Shown here in pieces: positions 35,258 to 44,598 of a stretch of DNA of 48,803 nucleotides. The first letter of the stretch is position 1, and each line of letters starts with the position of its first letter. Source of the DNA: Clostridia bacterium (GTDB taxonomy: Bacteria > Bacillota > Clostridia > UBA1212 > UBA1255); NCBI GenBank assembly GCA_017613535.1, contig JAGADO010000097.1, positions 1-48,803 of the forward strand. Reading direction: 5' to 3'. Under the pieces are notes generated by a model that was not told the origin of the DNA, searched no databases, and saw only the letters and a program-made list of their open reading frames with translations. The translations under genes were made by a program, and so were the position numbers.

Positions 35258-35280
35258 GACTCAGGGCCTTTGCCTTTTTA
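35237..35280 (+). terminator. terminator/attenuator-like hairpin after the Wzz gene
   Basis: AAGGCAAA (35237-35244) pairs with TTTGCCTT (35269-35276), followed by TTTA; an inner CTGA/TCAG stem is also possible. It begins inside the last codons of the Wzz gene, so it may reduce transcription into the kinase gene. Confidence 0.5.
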
Positions 35281-35321
35281 TATTCTTAAGCCGCGTATGA
35301 CCGGCAGACAGGACAGACATT

Positions 35322-36116
35322 ATGAATTTATTTGGATTTAACAAGAAAAAGACCACCTTATCCGAAGAGGATAGCCAGGAATATATTCTTAACGACGAAA
35401 CCCCGTTCAACGTGCGCGAGGCGTTCAATACGCTCAGGACGAACGTAGTGTTCGGTATGGCTCCTTCGGGAGGAAAGAGCCTGCTTATAACGTCGGCGAA
35501 CCAGTCAGAGGGTAAAAGCACGACTTCCGTAAACCTCTCCGTCGTGCTTGCGCAGAACGGTGCAAAAGTCCTTCTTATTGACGCGGACCTCAGAAAGCCG
35601 AAGCTGCACAAATTCTTCGGCACCGATTACACGCACGGTCTTTCGCGCTTCCTCATCGGCCAGGAGTCGCTGAACGATTCACTGTTCAGAACATCCATAA
35701 AAGGACTTGACCTGATGACGTCCGGAGTGATCCCTCCGAACCCCTCAGAGCTTCTTGGCAGCAACCGCATGAAAGTATTCCTTGAAAAAGCGGAAGAGTA
35801 TTACGACTATATAATTGTCGACACGCCTCCCATCAACGTCGTCACGGACGCGGCGGTACTTTCCAAATACACATCCGCAGTGCTTATCGTTGTCCACTAC
35901 GGATCGACGAACCGCGATGATTTTCAGAAGGCTAAAAATCAGCTTCGCATCGTCGGGGCAAACGTTATCGGTTTCTCTGTCGTTGGCGTGAGATCGGAGC
36001 GCAAGGGTTATTACAAAAAATACAGGGCGTACAACGGCTACAGCGAATACGGCTACGGAGAGAAACCGAAGGAAAAACGGGGCTCCGAGAGCGGCGGAGA
36101 AGGCGAAACGGCTTAA
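35322..36116 (+). CDS. CpsD/CapB-type bacterial tyrosine kinase
   Basis: A 264-residue BY-kinase. Walker A is SANQSEGKSTTSVNLS (about residues 53-68), Walker A' is VLLIDADLRKPKLHKFF, and YDYIIVDTPPIN is Walker B. The C-terminal tail carries a Tyr cluster (GYYKKYRAYNGYSEYGYGEK) expected to be autophosphorylated. It acts at the membrane with the Wzz-like protein encoded upstream; the PHP phosphatase gene follows with a one-base overlap. It usually controls capsule or exopolysaccharide assembly, but such genes are absent nearby. Control of surface-protein display by the downstream genes is an inference. Confidence 0.92.
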   Translation: MNLFGFNKKKTTLSEEDSQEYILNDETPFNVREAFNTLRTNVVFGMAPSGGKSLLITSANQSEGKSTTSVNLSVVLAQNGAKVLLIDADLRKPKLHKFFGTDYTHGLSRFLIGQESLNDSLFRTSIKGLDLMTSGVIPPNPSELLGSNRMKVFLEKAEEYYDYIIVDTPPINVVTDAAVLSKYTSAVLIVVHYGSTNRDDFQKAKNQLRIVGANVIGFSVVGVRSERKGYYKKYRAYNGYSEYGYGEKPKEKRGSESGGEGETA

Positions 36117-36841
36117 TGATAGATATCCACACCCACATTCTGCCGGCGATCGACGACGGATCTAAAAACACGGAAACGTCGGTCAGGATGATGGAAATGA
36201 TGATAGAGCAAAAGGTGGATCTCATCGCAGCCACGCCGCACTACTATTGCCTTGACGCCACTCCGCGCGAACACAGAGAAATAGCCGAAGCTGCGCGTGA
36301 CCGTTTTCTTGAAGCGTGGAAAGAAGTACATCCCGAAAACGCCGAACTCCCCGAACTTCGCATCGGGGCGGAAATATATCTGGCGAACAGCCTCGATTCT
36401 GTCGCAGACCCCGGCTGCCTTAAAATATCCGGTACGGATCTTATGCTCTTCGAAATGCCTTTTTCGGGCTATCACGAATGGATCCCGCGCCTGGCCTATC
36501 TGGTGGCGGGAAAAGCAGGGGGAAGACCCGTATTTGCACACATCGACAGATATCTTGACCTGTACGGCCGCAAAGTCACGGACGCCCTTGAGGCGCTCCC
36601 GGGAGTCGCGTTTCAGTTCAACAGCGATTCTTTTGAAAACCGCGGTGCACTTAAATATATGTACTCGCTCATAAAGCGGGGATACCCTGTCTTCTGGGCC
36701 AGCGACTGCCACGGCGCACACCACCGCAGTCCGGACCTCGGCACCTCGCTTCCGGACCTTCGTAAAAAGATCGAAAAGAAGTTTTCTCCCTCGGTTTACG
36801 CAGCTGTCGAAGAACGGCAGTACCGCCTTATGGGAAAATGA
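36116..36841 (+). CDS. CpsB/CapC-type PHP-fold protein tyrosine phosphatase
   Basis: A 241-residue PHP-domain protein, starting MIDIHTHILPAIDDGSKN with the first metal ligands HTH. ATPHYY, the Glu in RIGAEIYL, FAHIDRY and ASDCHGAHHR supply the remaining ligands. It belongs to the manganese-dependent phosphatases that dephosphorylate BY-kinases and their substrates. Its start overlaps the kinase stop (TAATG), so the pair is probably translationally coupled. Confidence 0.93.
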   Translation: MIDIHTHILPAIDDGSKNTETSVRMMEMMIEQKVDLIAATPHYYCLDATPREHREIAEAARDRFLEAWKEVHPENAELPELRIGAEIYLANSLDSVADPGCLKISGTDLMLFEMPFSGYHEWIPRLAYLVAGKAGGRPVFAHIDRYLDLYGRKVTDALEALPGVAFQFNSDSFENRGALKYMYSLIKRGYPVFWASDCHGAHHRSPDLGTSLPDLRKKIEKKFSPSVYAAVEERQYRLMGK

Positions 36842-36858
36842 TTTACGGATGAAAGCAT

Positions 36859-38391
36859 ATGGAGAACAGAGAGCTTAAGTATCTTTTCAGCGCAAAAGGT
36901 ATAATACTGTCGGTGATCGCACTCATCGCCGCCGTGGCGGGTGTGCTGTTCTCTGTCAATGCTTCTAAAACATACAGAAACGTTAAAAGTTACGGAAACC
37001 CCGTAGTCTCGAAGAGCGGCCAGTCATCTTCCGGCGAAGACGACTCTCCGGTCATGAGCTACAAAGAGCTTTCGTATTCATATAAAAGCCTGAACTCCAC
37101 CTGCATGGAATGGACGGATAAAGGCGAAGCGGCCGAGGGCACGGAAAGCGGACTGTATTTCATATCGCAGGATAATCTTCGCTACTGCATCTACGGCTCC
37201 GACAGCGAAGCGCTCTGCGGAGGAGATTACAAACTCTCGGATTTCAACTATATGTGGCTGAACTCGGAAGACGACGGATTCTACGTGATAGTAAACCTGG
37301 CAGGGAAAAATATTGACCTTTCCGGGTATTACATTCTTGCGCGGGACAGCGGGTATATGTATGCGTCACGCGTGCTGATCAACTGCTATGAAGCGGAAAC
37401 CGTTGACCTTGGCGGAGCGATACTGACCGGAACGCTCCTCGCGCCGTACGCGAAAGTGAGCTACGACGGAACTTACGTATTCGGGCAGGTATTGGCCGAC
37501 AGCGAAGAAGGGGAATGCGTGACGTACCGCGAGATCAGGTTCTCGGGATATTATAACGTGATGAGCAGCCAGGACGATGCGCTGTTCGTTAACGACAGCG
37601 TGCGTGCCGAAGCCGTTAGATATCTGATGGAGCACAACGATAACGGGCTGTACGACGGATATACCGCTTCTTCCGGCGTCAGAAAATCCGATCTGAACGC
37701 GGTCAAGGAGCTCGATCTTACCGGTACGATTTTCAAAGGCGATATCAACCGCGATCTGGCAATGCTTCCCAACCTCGAGACGCTCAAACTGAGCGGCACG
37801 AACGTTTCGGTGCTGGCGCTCGAAAACCACGAATACCTTGTCGATCTCGAGGTCAATGAAACCCCGCTTTCTGCGCTCGTTCTTTCCGGCGCCCCGTCGC
37901 TCATGCGCCTGTCGCTCGAAAACACGACGCTGAAAGACCTTGACCTTTCCGCAAACAGCCAGCTGCGCATCCTCTGTCTGTCCGGTTCCCCCGTCGGAAA
38001 ATTCCCCGAAGTATCTGAGCCGCTCCTCGAATACCTTGACATCTCGAACGCCTCGATCGATCAGGACAACGTCACCGGCGTCCTTTACCCGTCCCTGAAA
38101 ACGCTCATCGCGTCTTCGAACCCCGGCCTCAGGGGAATAGCGCTGAACACATTCAATATGATCGAGAGCGTTGACATTTCCGATACTTCCGTGGCGTCGC
38201 TCGAACTTCCGGATGATCCCAGGATCACTTACCTGAGAGTCAGCAACACCGAGATAGAAGTGCTGGACCTTACAAAGATCAGACAGCTGTACGTATGCGA
38301 ATGCTACAGCGAAAAGCTTAAAACTCTTATCATCAACAGATACGCGGACAAACTCTACACGGATGTTACACCGACTGTCATCGCAGGATGA
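36859..38391 (+). CDS. Membrane-anchored surface protein with choice-of-anchor-A-like and leucine-rich repeat domains
   Basis: A 510-residue protein. An N-terminal uncleaved-type transmembrane helix (about 14-33) is followed by a Ser/Gly-rich linker. Residues ~85-235 contain a beta-helix-like domain with the signature GGAILTGTLLAPYAKVSYDGTYVFGQVLADS, which resembles choice-of-anchor A domains of bacterial adhesins. Residues ~255-500 hold about ten leucine-rich repeats (for example LDLTGTIFKGD, LETLKLSGTNVSVL, LEYLDISNASI). The protein should be displayed outside the membrane for binding. It lies between a phosphatase gene and a class B sortase gene. No sorting signal is seen at its C terminus, so it is probably not itself a sortase substrate. 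Confidence 0.75.
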   Translation: MENRELKYLFSAKGIILSVIALIAAVAGVLFSVNASKTYRNVKSYGNPVVSKSGQSSSGEDDSPVMSYKELSYSYKSLNSTCMEWTDKGEAAEGTESGLYFISQDNLRYCIYGSDSEALCGGDYKLSDFNYMWLNSEDDGFYVIVNLAGKNIDLSGYYILARDSGYMYASRVLINCYEAETVDLGGAILTGTLLAPYAKVSYDGTYVFGQVLADSEEGECVTYREIRFSGYYNVMSSQDDALFVNDSVRAEAVRYLMEHNDNGLYDGYTASSGVRKSDLNAVKELDLTGTIFKGDINRDLAMLPNLETLKLSGTNVSVLALENHEYLVDLEVNETPLSALVLSGAPSLMRLSLENTTLKDLDLSANSQLRILCLSGSPVGKFPEVSEPLLEYLDISNASIDQDNVTGVLYPSLKTLIASSNPGLRGIALNTFNMIESVDISDTSVASLELPDDPRITYLRVSNTEIEVLDLTKIRQLYVCECYSEKLKTLIINRYADKLYTDVTPTVIAG

Positions 38392-38411
38392 CGAAAAAGT
38401 GAAGTGAAACG

Positions 38412-39461
38412 ATGAAACACGCTAAAAACGGATTAAAACTAAATAACGACGCTAAATATTCGTCGCACGTTTTCAGACCGGGCCAGTCACGCGAAGGATT
38501 CGGGTTTAAAGAAGAATGGCCCGAAAAGTACGGGCGCGATCTGAGCGGCGAGGCGCTCGGAATGAAAAAACTGGAAGGCTTTAAGGAAGTTGACCAGGAA
38601 AAACGCCGCAGAAAGATCGCCGAACGCGAGCGAAAAAAACGCAGGAACAAGATCGTTTATATTGCCATCCAGTCCGTGCTGGCCGCGGTAATGCTCTTCG
38701 CAGCCGCGAAGATCGGCGAGAACTATAAGAGCAACGTTGCCGGCCGCGAACACCACCAGGCGGTGCGCGAGCTTACTGGTAATTCCGCCGAACCTGTCGT
38801 GTACATAACTCCTGCAAGAGAAGTGCCCGGCTACCCGATAGCCACGCCCAAACGGATCGAATACCCCGCGGAATCGTTCCCGAAAACGCGCGAAGATCTC
38901 CAGGTCTATAAGAATCTGAACGACGATTTCAAGTTCTGGTTCTATATGCCGGACTCGCAGCTCAGTTATTACGTGCTCCAGGGAAAATCGAACGATGAAT
39001 ACCTGAGGATGGATATATTCAGGGAATACAACCACTCCGGCTGCCTTTTCCTTGACTACCGCTGCAACGCTAAAACGATGGAAGGCCACACGATCATATA
39101 CGGCCACACGATGAACGACATCAGTATCTTCGGAGAACTGAGAGACTTCCTCGAAAAAGACTATTATGACACGCACAGGTACTTCTACACGCTTGCGCTC
39201 GACAGCGTAACGATGTGGCGCGTCTTTTCGGTATACATCACGACCGTTGACGAGTACTACATCGAAACGTTCTTCAGAACTCCGGCGGACTACCTCGACT
39301 TCATAAACGGACTTAAAAACTCGTCGATGTATCAGTCGGACGTTGAACTCGTAGAAACTGACGACGTGCTGACACTCTCGACATGCTACAGACTATATCA
39401 CGGAGCAGACGGAAGGCTCGTTGTCCATGCCGTAAAAGTCGGCTCATCTCCAATGTTGTAA
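38412..39461 (+). CDS. Class B sortase with long cytoplasmic N-terminal extension
   Basis: A 349-residue sortase. Residues 1-80 are an unusually long, highly basic N terminus (KRRRKIAERERKKRRNK). One transmembrane helix spans about 81-101. The catalytic domain has H232 in YGHTMND, C325 in TLSTC and R335 in DGRLVVH, the full His-Cys-Arg triad, and the class B insertion helix around FLEKDYYDTHRYF. It cleaves and attaches surface proteins to cell wall or pilin. No substrate with an NPxTN/LPxTG motif was found in the window. It is co-directional and 20 bases from the LRR gene. Confidence 0.9.
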   Translation: MKHAKNGLKLNNDAKYSSHVFRPGQSREGFGFKEEWPEKYGRDLSGEALGMKKLEGFKEVDQEKRRRKIAERERKKRRNKIVYIAIQSVLAAVMLFAAAKIGENYKSNVAGREHHQAVRELTGNSAEPVVYITPAREVPGYPIATPKRIEYPAESFPKTREDLQVYKNLNDDFKFWFYMPDSQLSYYVLQGKSNDEYLRMDIFREYNHSGCLFLDYRCNAKTMEGHTIIYGHTMNDISIFGELRDFLEKDYYDTHRYFYTLALDSVTMWRVFSVYITTVDEYYIETFFRTPADYLDFINGLKNSSMYQSDVELVETDDVLTLSTCYRLYHGADGRLVVHAVKVGSSPML

Positions 39462-39467
39462 ACGGCA

Positions 39468-40451
39468 ATGAAATTCACAGATCAGACAAGTAAAAAATTC
39501 GGTTCCGTCGATCTGAGCGGCCTCTTCGTAAGCGAATACCTGCCCGGGTTAGGCGGCAATGCGCTCAAGATTTACATCACGCTTGCCTATTACGCTAAAT
39601 CAGGCGTCAGGTCCGACGAGCAGGCGATCGCCAACGTTCTCGGCATAGATGTTTCGTGTGTGAGCGCCGGACTCATCGAGCTCGAATCGAAGGGCCTGAT
39701 CTTTCGCGAGGGCAATGAGATCTATCTTCCCGACCTCATCGAGAAGCATATACGCGATAATTATTCACCGCGTACCGCCCCGCGCCCGGACAATGCGGAT
39801 GACCCTGCACACGTTGACCGCACGCACCTCCTGCGCGCCATCAGCGACCGCTTCTTCGGCGGCCAGATGCCTCAGTCGTGGTACAACGATATTGTCCTCT
39901 GGGCCGATAAATACGGCTTCTGCGACGAGGTCGTGTTCATGATCTTCCAGCAGAATAAGGAGAAGCCTTTCAACCGCGCATTTATGAAGAAGGTCATGGA
40001 AGCGTTCGGAGACCGCGGCATCCGCACCGTCGAACAGATGAACAACTGGATGCAGCAGCGCGAGATATACGTTAAAGTCCGCTCCAAAGTTGCTTCGAAC
40101 CTCAAGATCAGCCCGCTAACTGTCTACCAGGAAAAATACATAGAAAAATGGTTCTACGAATACGGCTACGGATTCGACGTTATCGATATGGCCCTGAGAG
40201 AAGCCGCGGGCATGAACAAACCGTCGTTCAACCTGTACGATACGCTCCTTACGAACTGGCACGAACTAGGCCTCACGGATGCGGCTGCGGTCAAGGCATA
40301 TATTGCCGAGCGCAGGAAGGGCAGGACCGGTGCATCCGGTGCGCAGACAGGCCAGAGCGGAAAGAAGACCGGACCGAAAGCGGGGGGCAATTTCGGCCAG
40401 CGCGAATATGACAGCGGTTTTTATGACAGCATTTACGGTGAGGAACAATGA
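39468..40451 (+). CDS. DnaD-domain replication protein
   Basis: A 327-residue protein. Residues ~15-95 form a winged-helix domain (KIYITLAYYAKSGVRSDEQAIANVLGIDVSCVSAGLIELESKGL), ~120-190 a helical linker domain, and ~205-285 the DnaD C-terminal domain with YQEKYIEKWFYEYGYGFDVIDMALREA and NLYDTLLTNWHELGL. The tail is Gly/Lys-rich. In Firmicutes DnaD and DnaB family proteins help load the replicative helicase with DnaI. It overlaps the DnaI-like gene by 4 bases (ATGA), supporting joint action. It follows sortase by 6 bases, so replication genes share a transcript with surface genes. Confidence 0.87.
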   Translation: MKFTDQTSKKFGSVDLSGLFVSEYLPGLGGNALKIYITLAYYAKSGVRSDEQAIANVLGIDVSCVSAGLIELESKGLIFREGNEIYLPDLIEKHIRDNYSPRTAPRPDNADDPAHVDRTHLLRAISDRFFGGQMPQSWYNDIVLWADKYGFCDEVVFMIFQQNKEKPFNRAFMKKVMEAFGDRGIRTVEQMNNWMQQREIYVKVRSKVASNLKISPLTVYQEKYIEKWFYEYGYGFDVIDMALREAAGMNKPSFNLYDTLLTNWHELGLTDAAAVKAYIAERRKGRTGASGAQTGQSGKKTGPKAGGNFGQREYDSGFYDSIYGEEQ

Positions 40452-41518
40452 GCAGGAAAGAAAAGATCCTTTCGGAAGCTGAAAACGAACTTGCCCGCCG
40501 CGTGATGGATGCAAGAATATCGTTCAAAAAAAGGGAGAGCGAAAAAGCAGCCGCAAATCCCGAACTGGCTTTTGCAAAAGCGAGGCTGGGATATATCGAT
40601 ATGTGCCTTGACCGCCGCTCGCTCGGAATGGGCGTCAGCGCAAAAATAAAAGAGATCGCAGGCGAAAAAAACGCTCAGCTGTTTTCTCTTAGCACCGCGG
40701 AACTCGAACGCGAGAAGGCCGCACAGGAAGCGCTTATACAAAAGCTTTCGGCTGAATATGGCGTATCTTCCGGAGCGGAAGATGACGGACGGTATTACTG
40801 CCCGGTATGCAAAGACAGAGGGTACGTGACGGACGAAAACGGAATTGACCGCCGCTGCACATGCTTTAAAGAAATATTTGCGCTTAAGATAAGAGAAGCG
40901 TCGGGTCTGCCGGAGGGTGACTTCGAATTGACAGCGCCGCCCGCCGGAATGTACCCCGAAAAAGCAGATAAGGAAAGATACGGAATATCCGAAAGCCCTG
41001 CAGGTAACGCCGCTAAAATGTACGAATTTGCCGCCAGATTCGCGCGCGATACGGGCGCGGCGTCAAAGAAGCTTCTGTTCATTACCGGGCCTGTTGGCGT
41101 TGGTAAGACGCACCTTGCATGCTGCGTCGCAGAGGAGGCAATCCGCAAGTGCATGTTCGTCGTGTACAGCGGCATCGTTTCAGTGCTCGATTCGCTCCAG
41201 ACACGTTTCTTCAATTCGGACGAAGAGCGCGAGGCGTACGAAGAAAAACGCGAATTTACAGAAACCGCGGATATGCTCATTATCGACGATCTGGGCGTGG
41301 AAAACGTGACAGATAAGCGCTACGAAAGCCTCATTTCGCTCATTGACGCGCGCTCCGCAAATATGCTCAAGACGGTGATAACGTCGAATTACAGTCTTTC
41401 GGAAATACGCTCCATATACGGAGAAAGGCTAACGTCAAGGTTTGCCGACAGGAAAAACTCGATGAACCTGAGGCTCGCGGGAGACGACATTAGACTGCTG
41501 AAGAATACGGTCAGGTGA
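40448..41518 (+). CDS. DnaI/DnaC-type helicase loader ATPase
   Basis: A 356-residue protein. The N-terminal helical region holds a zinc-ribbon-like CPVCKDRGYVTD...RRCTC (about 118-140), as in DnaI, where this domain contacts the helicase. The AAA+ domain (~175-350) has Walker A GPVGVGKTHLACC, Walker B ADMLIIDDLGVE, and TSNYSLSEIRSIYGERLTSRF with sensor and Arg-finger regions. It loads DnaB/DnaC-type replicative helicase onto DNA. It overlaps the dnaD-like gene. Confidence 0.9.
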   Translation: MSRKEKILSEAENELARRVMDARISFKKRESEKAAANPELAFAKARLGYIDMCLDRRSLGMGVSAKIKEIAGEKNAQLFSLSTAELEREKAAQEALIQKLSAEYGVSSGAEDDGRYYCPVCKDRGYVTDENGIDRRCTCFKEIFALKIREASGLPEGDFELTAPPAGMYPEKADKERYGISESPAGNAAKMYEFAARFARDTGAASKKLLFITGPVGVGKTHLACCVAEEAIRKCMFVVYSGIVSVLDSLQTRFFNSDEEREAYEEKREFTETADMLIIDDLGVENVTDKRYESLISLIDARSANMLKTVITSNYSLSEIRSIYGERLTSRFADRKNSMNLRLAGDDIRLLKNTVR

Positions 41519-41557
41519 CCGTCCGGTCAATAAAACTGAAATACAGGTTGGTGACGT

Positions 41558-43216
41558 ATGGATTTAGAAACTATCCAAAAAAAGAGCATAGAGGATCTTA
41601 AGATCATCGCGTCAATGCTCGGTATCGAAGTGCCTGAGAAGTGCACGAAGGCAAAGCTTATCAAGCTGATCGCAGGCGAAGAGGCGACAAAAGCTGCCGG
41701 CGGCTCGCGTAAGCGCGGCAGAAAGCCTTCTGCCGGGAAGACAGAGAAAGCGGAGAAAGAGGAGCCCAGGGCTGCCGAAAAGCCCGAGGAGCCCAAGGCC
41801 GCCGGAAAGCCCGAAGAGCCCAAAGCCGCCGATACCGTAAAAGCCGCTGAAGAACCGGCGAAAGCGGAGAAAAAGCCTGGCAGGCGCGGAAGGCCTCCCA
41901 AAAATAAAAAAGCCGAAAACGAGGCAGCACAGGACAAGGCCGGCCAGGAAAAAGATGCTCCTGCTGCTGAAACCGGGACCGGAGCCGCAGAGGCGGGAGA
42001 GGCCGAAGGGGAGAAGACCGCTGAACGCAACGGCGGGACCACTGTAAAAGACGAAGACCTCACCGGTACGAAAAAAGGCGAATTCCAGGAAAATTCCGAA
42101 GAAGTTGTCGGCCTGCTCGACGTCATGCAGGAGGGATACGGATTCCTTCGCACAAACAAATACTTCAACGGAAATAAAGACGTCTTCGTTGCCCCTAACT
42201 TCATCCGCAAATACGGTCTTCGCACAGGCGACGAGATCGCGGGACGCAGCCGTCCGCAGCGCGATAACGACAGATACCAGGCTCTTTTCTACATCACGTC
42301 TATCAACGGAAAAACTCCCGACCAGGCGCAGAACCGCGTGCCTTTTGAATCGCTCATACCGATCTATCCCGACGAACAGCTGAAGCTGGAGACCACCCAG
42401 AACGAGCTTTCAACGAGGCTGATCGACCTGATCGCGCCGATCGGAAAAGGCCAGCGCGGAATGATCGTGTCACCTCCGAAAGCAGGTAAAACGGTGCTCC
42501 TGAAAAAAATTGCGAACGCGATCACGGCAAATTACCCCGAAGTCAAACTAATCGTCCTTCTGATCGACGAACGCCCCGAAGAAGTAACGGATATGCGTGA
42601 ATCGATCGAAGGAGAAGTCGTTTCGTCCACATTCGACGAGATGCCTGAAAGACATATAAAAGTAGCCGAAATGGTGTTCGAACGTGCCAGAAGACTCGTG
42701 GAATTCGGTCACGACGTCGTCATACTGATGGACAGTTTAACGAGGCTCGCAAGAGCATATAACATAACGATCACGCCGACGGGCAGGTCGCTCTCAGGCG
42801 GTCTCGATCCGGGCGCAATGTACAGCCCGAAGAAGTTCTTCGGAGCAGCCAGAAACATACGCGGAGGAGGCAGCCTGACGATCGTTGCCACCGCGCTGAT
42901 CGATACCGGCTCGAAGATGGACGACGTTATTTTCGAGGAATTCAAGGGCACGGGCAATATGGAGCTTCATCTTGACCGCAAATTGTCCGAAAAACGCGTA
43001 TTCCCGGCGATCGATATCAACAAATCCGGCACGAGAAAAGAAGAACTGCTGCTTTCGGAAGCGGCACTAAACGCCGTATTCTCGATCCGGAAAGCCATCG
43101 CCAACGCAGGCGGCGCGGACGTCACCGAAATGATCGTCAGCAAGATGCTGAAGACACAGAACAACGAAGAATTTATAAAATCAGTAAGAGTAGGAATAGA
43201 AAGGCCGACTAACTGA
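41558..43216 (+). CDS. rho: Transcription termination factor Rho with Lys/Glu/Ala/Pro-rich insertion
   Basis: A 552-residue Rho. Residues 1-48 form the Rho N domain (SIEDLKIIASMLGIEVPEKCTKAKLIKLI). Residues ~49-180 are a disordered, charged insertion of repeated KPEEPKAA-type units with KKPGRRGRPPKNKK. The RNA-binding cold-shock domain follows (~183-270, GYGFLRTNKYFNGNKDVFV), then the ATPase core with SPPKAGKTVLLKK (Walker A), VLLIDERPEEVTDM (Walker B) and RNA-contact loops through ARNIRGGGSLTIV. The hexamer ends transcription of untranslated RNA. The inserted region may change RNA binding or phase behaviour, as reported for some clostridial and Bacteroidetes Rho proteins. Confidence 0.94.
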   Translation: MDLETIQKKSIEDLKIIASMLGIEVPEKCTKAKLIKLIAGEEATKAAGGSRKRGRKPSAGKTEKAEKEEPRAAEKPEEPKAAGKPEEPKAADTVKAAEEPAKAEKKPGRRGRPPKNKKAENEAAQDKAGQEKDAPAAETGTGAAEAGEAEGEKTAERNGGTTVKDEDLTGTKKGEFQENSEEVVGLLDVMQEGYGFLRTNKYFNGNKDVFVAPNFIRKYGLRTGDEIAGRSRPQRDNDRYQALFYITSINGKTPDQAQNRVPFESLIPIYPDEQLKLETTQNELSTRLIDLIAPIGKGQRGMIVSPPKAGKTVLLKKIANAITANYPEVKLIVLLIDERPEEVTDMRESIEGEVVSSTFDEMPERHIKVAEMVFERARRLVEFGHDVVILMDSLTRLARAYNITITPTGRSLSGGLDPGAMYSPKKFFGAARNIRGGGSLTIVATALIDTGSKMDDVIFEEFKGTGNMELHLDRKLSEKRVFPAIDINKSGTRKEELLLSEAALNAVFSIRKAIANAGGADVTEMIVSKMLKTQNNEEFIKSVRVGIERPTN

Positions 43217-43239
43217 GAACAGCCGGTCCGGGACGTGAA

Positions 43240-44598
43240 ATGAGAGTAATAATCGTAGGTTCAGGCAAGATCGGCCGGTATATGGTCGAAAGCCTTGTAA
43301 AAGAAGAACACGACGTTGTCGTCGTAGATAACTCGGTAAAAGTCATCGAAGAGGTCACGAACCAGTACGACGTTATGGCGGTGTGCGGCAACGGCGCGGA
43401 TTGGGAGACTCTTGCGGAGGCGGGAGCGGCCCATGCGGAACTCGTGGCGGCAATAACCGATTCGGATGAGAAGAACATGCTGTCGTGCTTCATGGCCAGA
43501 AAGCTTGGCGCGAGGCACACGATCGCCAGGATCCGCAATCCCGAATACAATGACGCCAGCCTCGGATTCCTTAAAGAGCAGTTGAACCTCTCGATGGCAA
43601 TAAACCCCGAGCAGCTTGCTGCCGAGGAGATATACAACCTTCTCAGATTCCCGTCTGCGACGAAAGTGGAATCGTTCTCGCGGCGCAATTTCGAAATGAT
43701 CGAGATCAGGCTTCGCCCCGACTCTCCGCTCGACGGACTTAACCTTATCGAAATGCGCCAGGAATATAAAGGACAGTACCTCGTATGTGCCGTACAGCGC
43801 GGCGAAGACGTATTTATTCCCGACGGCCATTTCGTGCTTCACGGAGGAGACAGGGTAGGTATAACCGCTACCAGGAGCGAGATCTCCAAGCTGATGAAGA
43901 GCCTGGGAACGATGCAGAAGCAGGCTCGCAGCGTAATGATCCTCGGAGGCAGCCGCACTACATACTATCTGGCGAAGCTTCTGATATCGGCAGGAATTCA
44001 GGTAAAAATCATCGAAAAAGACAGGGAAATATGCAGAGACCTCTGCGATTCGCTGCCTAAAGCCGTTGTGCTCCAGGGAGACGGAGCGCAGCAGGATATG
44101 CTCATGGAAGAAGGACTCGGGCAGTAGGACGCGTTTATTTCCCTCACCGGCGTTGACGAAGAGAACATACTGATGTCGATCTTCGCCTCGAACCATAACG
44201 TGCCCAAAGTCATATCCAAAGTAAACCGCGAAGAAATGTCGCTGCTCGCCGAAAAGCTTGCCCTTGACACCATAATAACTCCCAGAAAGATCGTTTCGGA
44301 TATCATCCTGAGATATGCCAGAGCGCTTCATAATTCCGAGGGCAGCAATATCGAGACGCTGTACCACCTGATGGACGGTTACGCCGAAGCGCTGGAGTTT
44401 CACGTTAACGCCGGTTCTCCAGTAATCGGAAAGCCGCTCAAAGAAATGAATTTCAAGAAAAACACGCTTATCGCCGGCATAATCCGCGGGCGAAACGCTA
44501 TAATTCCGGCAGGCGACGACGTCATCATGGCAGACGATAATGTTGTCGTCATAGGCAGCGGAGTGCGCTTTAACGACGTGGCAGACATTCTTGCATAG
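43240..44598 (+). pseudogene. trkA: trkA potassium-uptake regulator, interrupted by in-frame TAG
   Basis: The full frame encodes a four-domain TrkA (RCK_N, RCK_C, RCK_N, RCK_C) of about 452 residues. It starts MRVIIVGSGKIGRYM, with the NAD-binding GxGxxG. A TAG at 44125-44127 splits it into 295 residues and 156 residues; homology continues directly across the stop (EEGLGQ, TAG, DAFISLTGVDEEN). Only one codon is affected and the frame is not shifted. The region around it otherwise shows normal coding quality, and trkH follows intact, so a recent nonsense mutation or a sequencing error is likely. If genuine, the first half keeps one RCK unit, and a restart at ATG 44173 could make the C-terminal part. 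Confidence 0.8.

Noticed and set aside
44125..44127. TAG in trkA as a pyrrolysine codon
   Set aside because: Corrinoid genes made this tempting, but TAG ends ordinary genes at 683-685, 15918-15920 and 44596-44598, TrkA proteins are not known to use pyrrolysine, and no pyl genes are in the window.
43261..44403. 380-codon minus-strand ORF opposite trkA
   Set aside because: It is a shadow frame of a GC-biased gene, with composition and reading typical of antisense frames. The plus-strand frame has clear TrkA homology on both sides of the amber codon.
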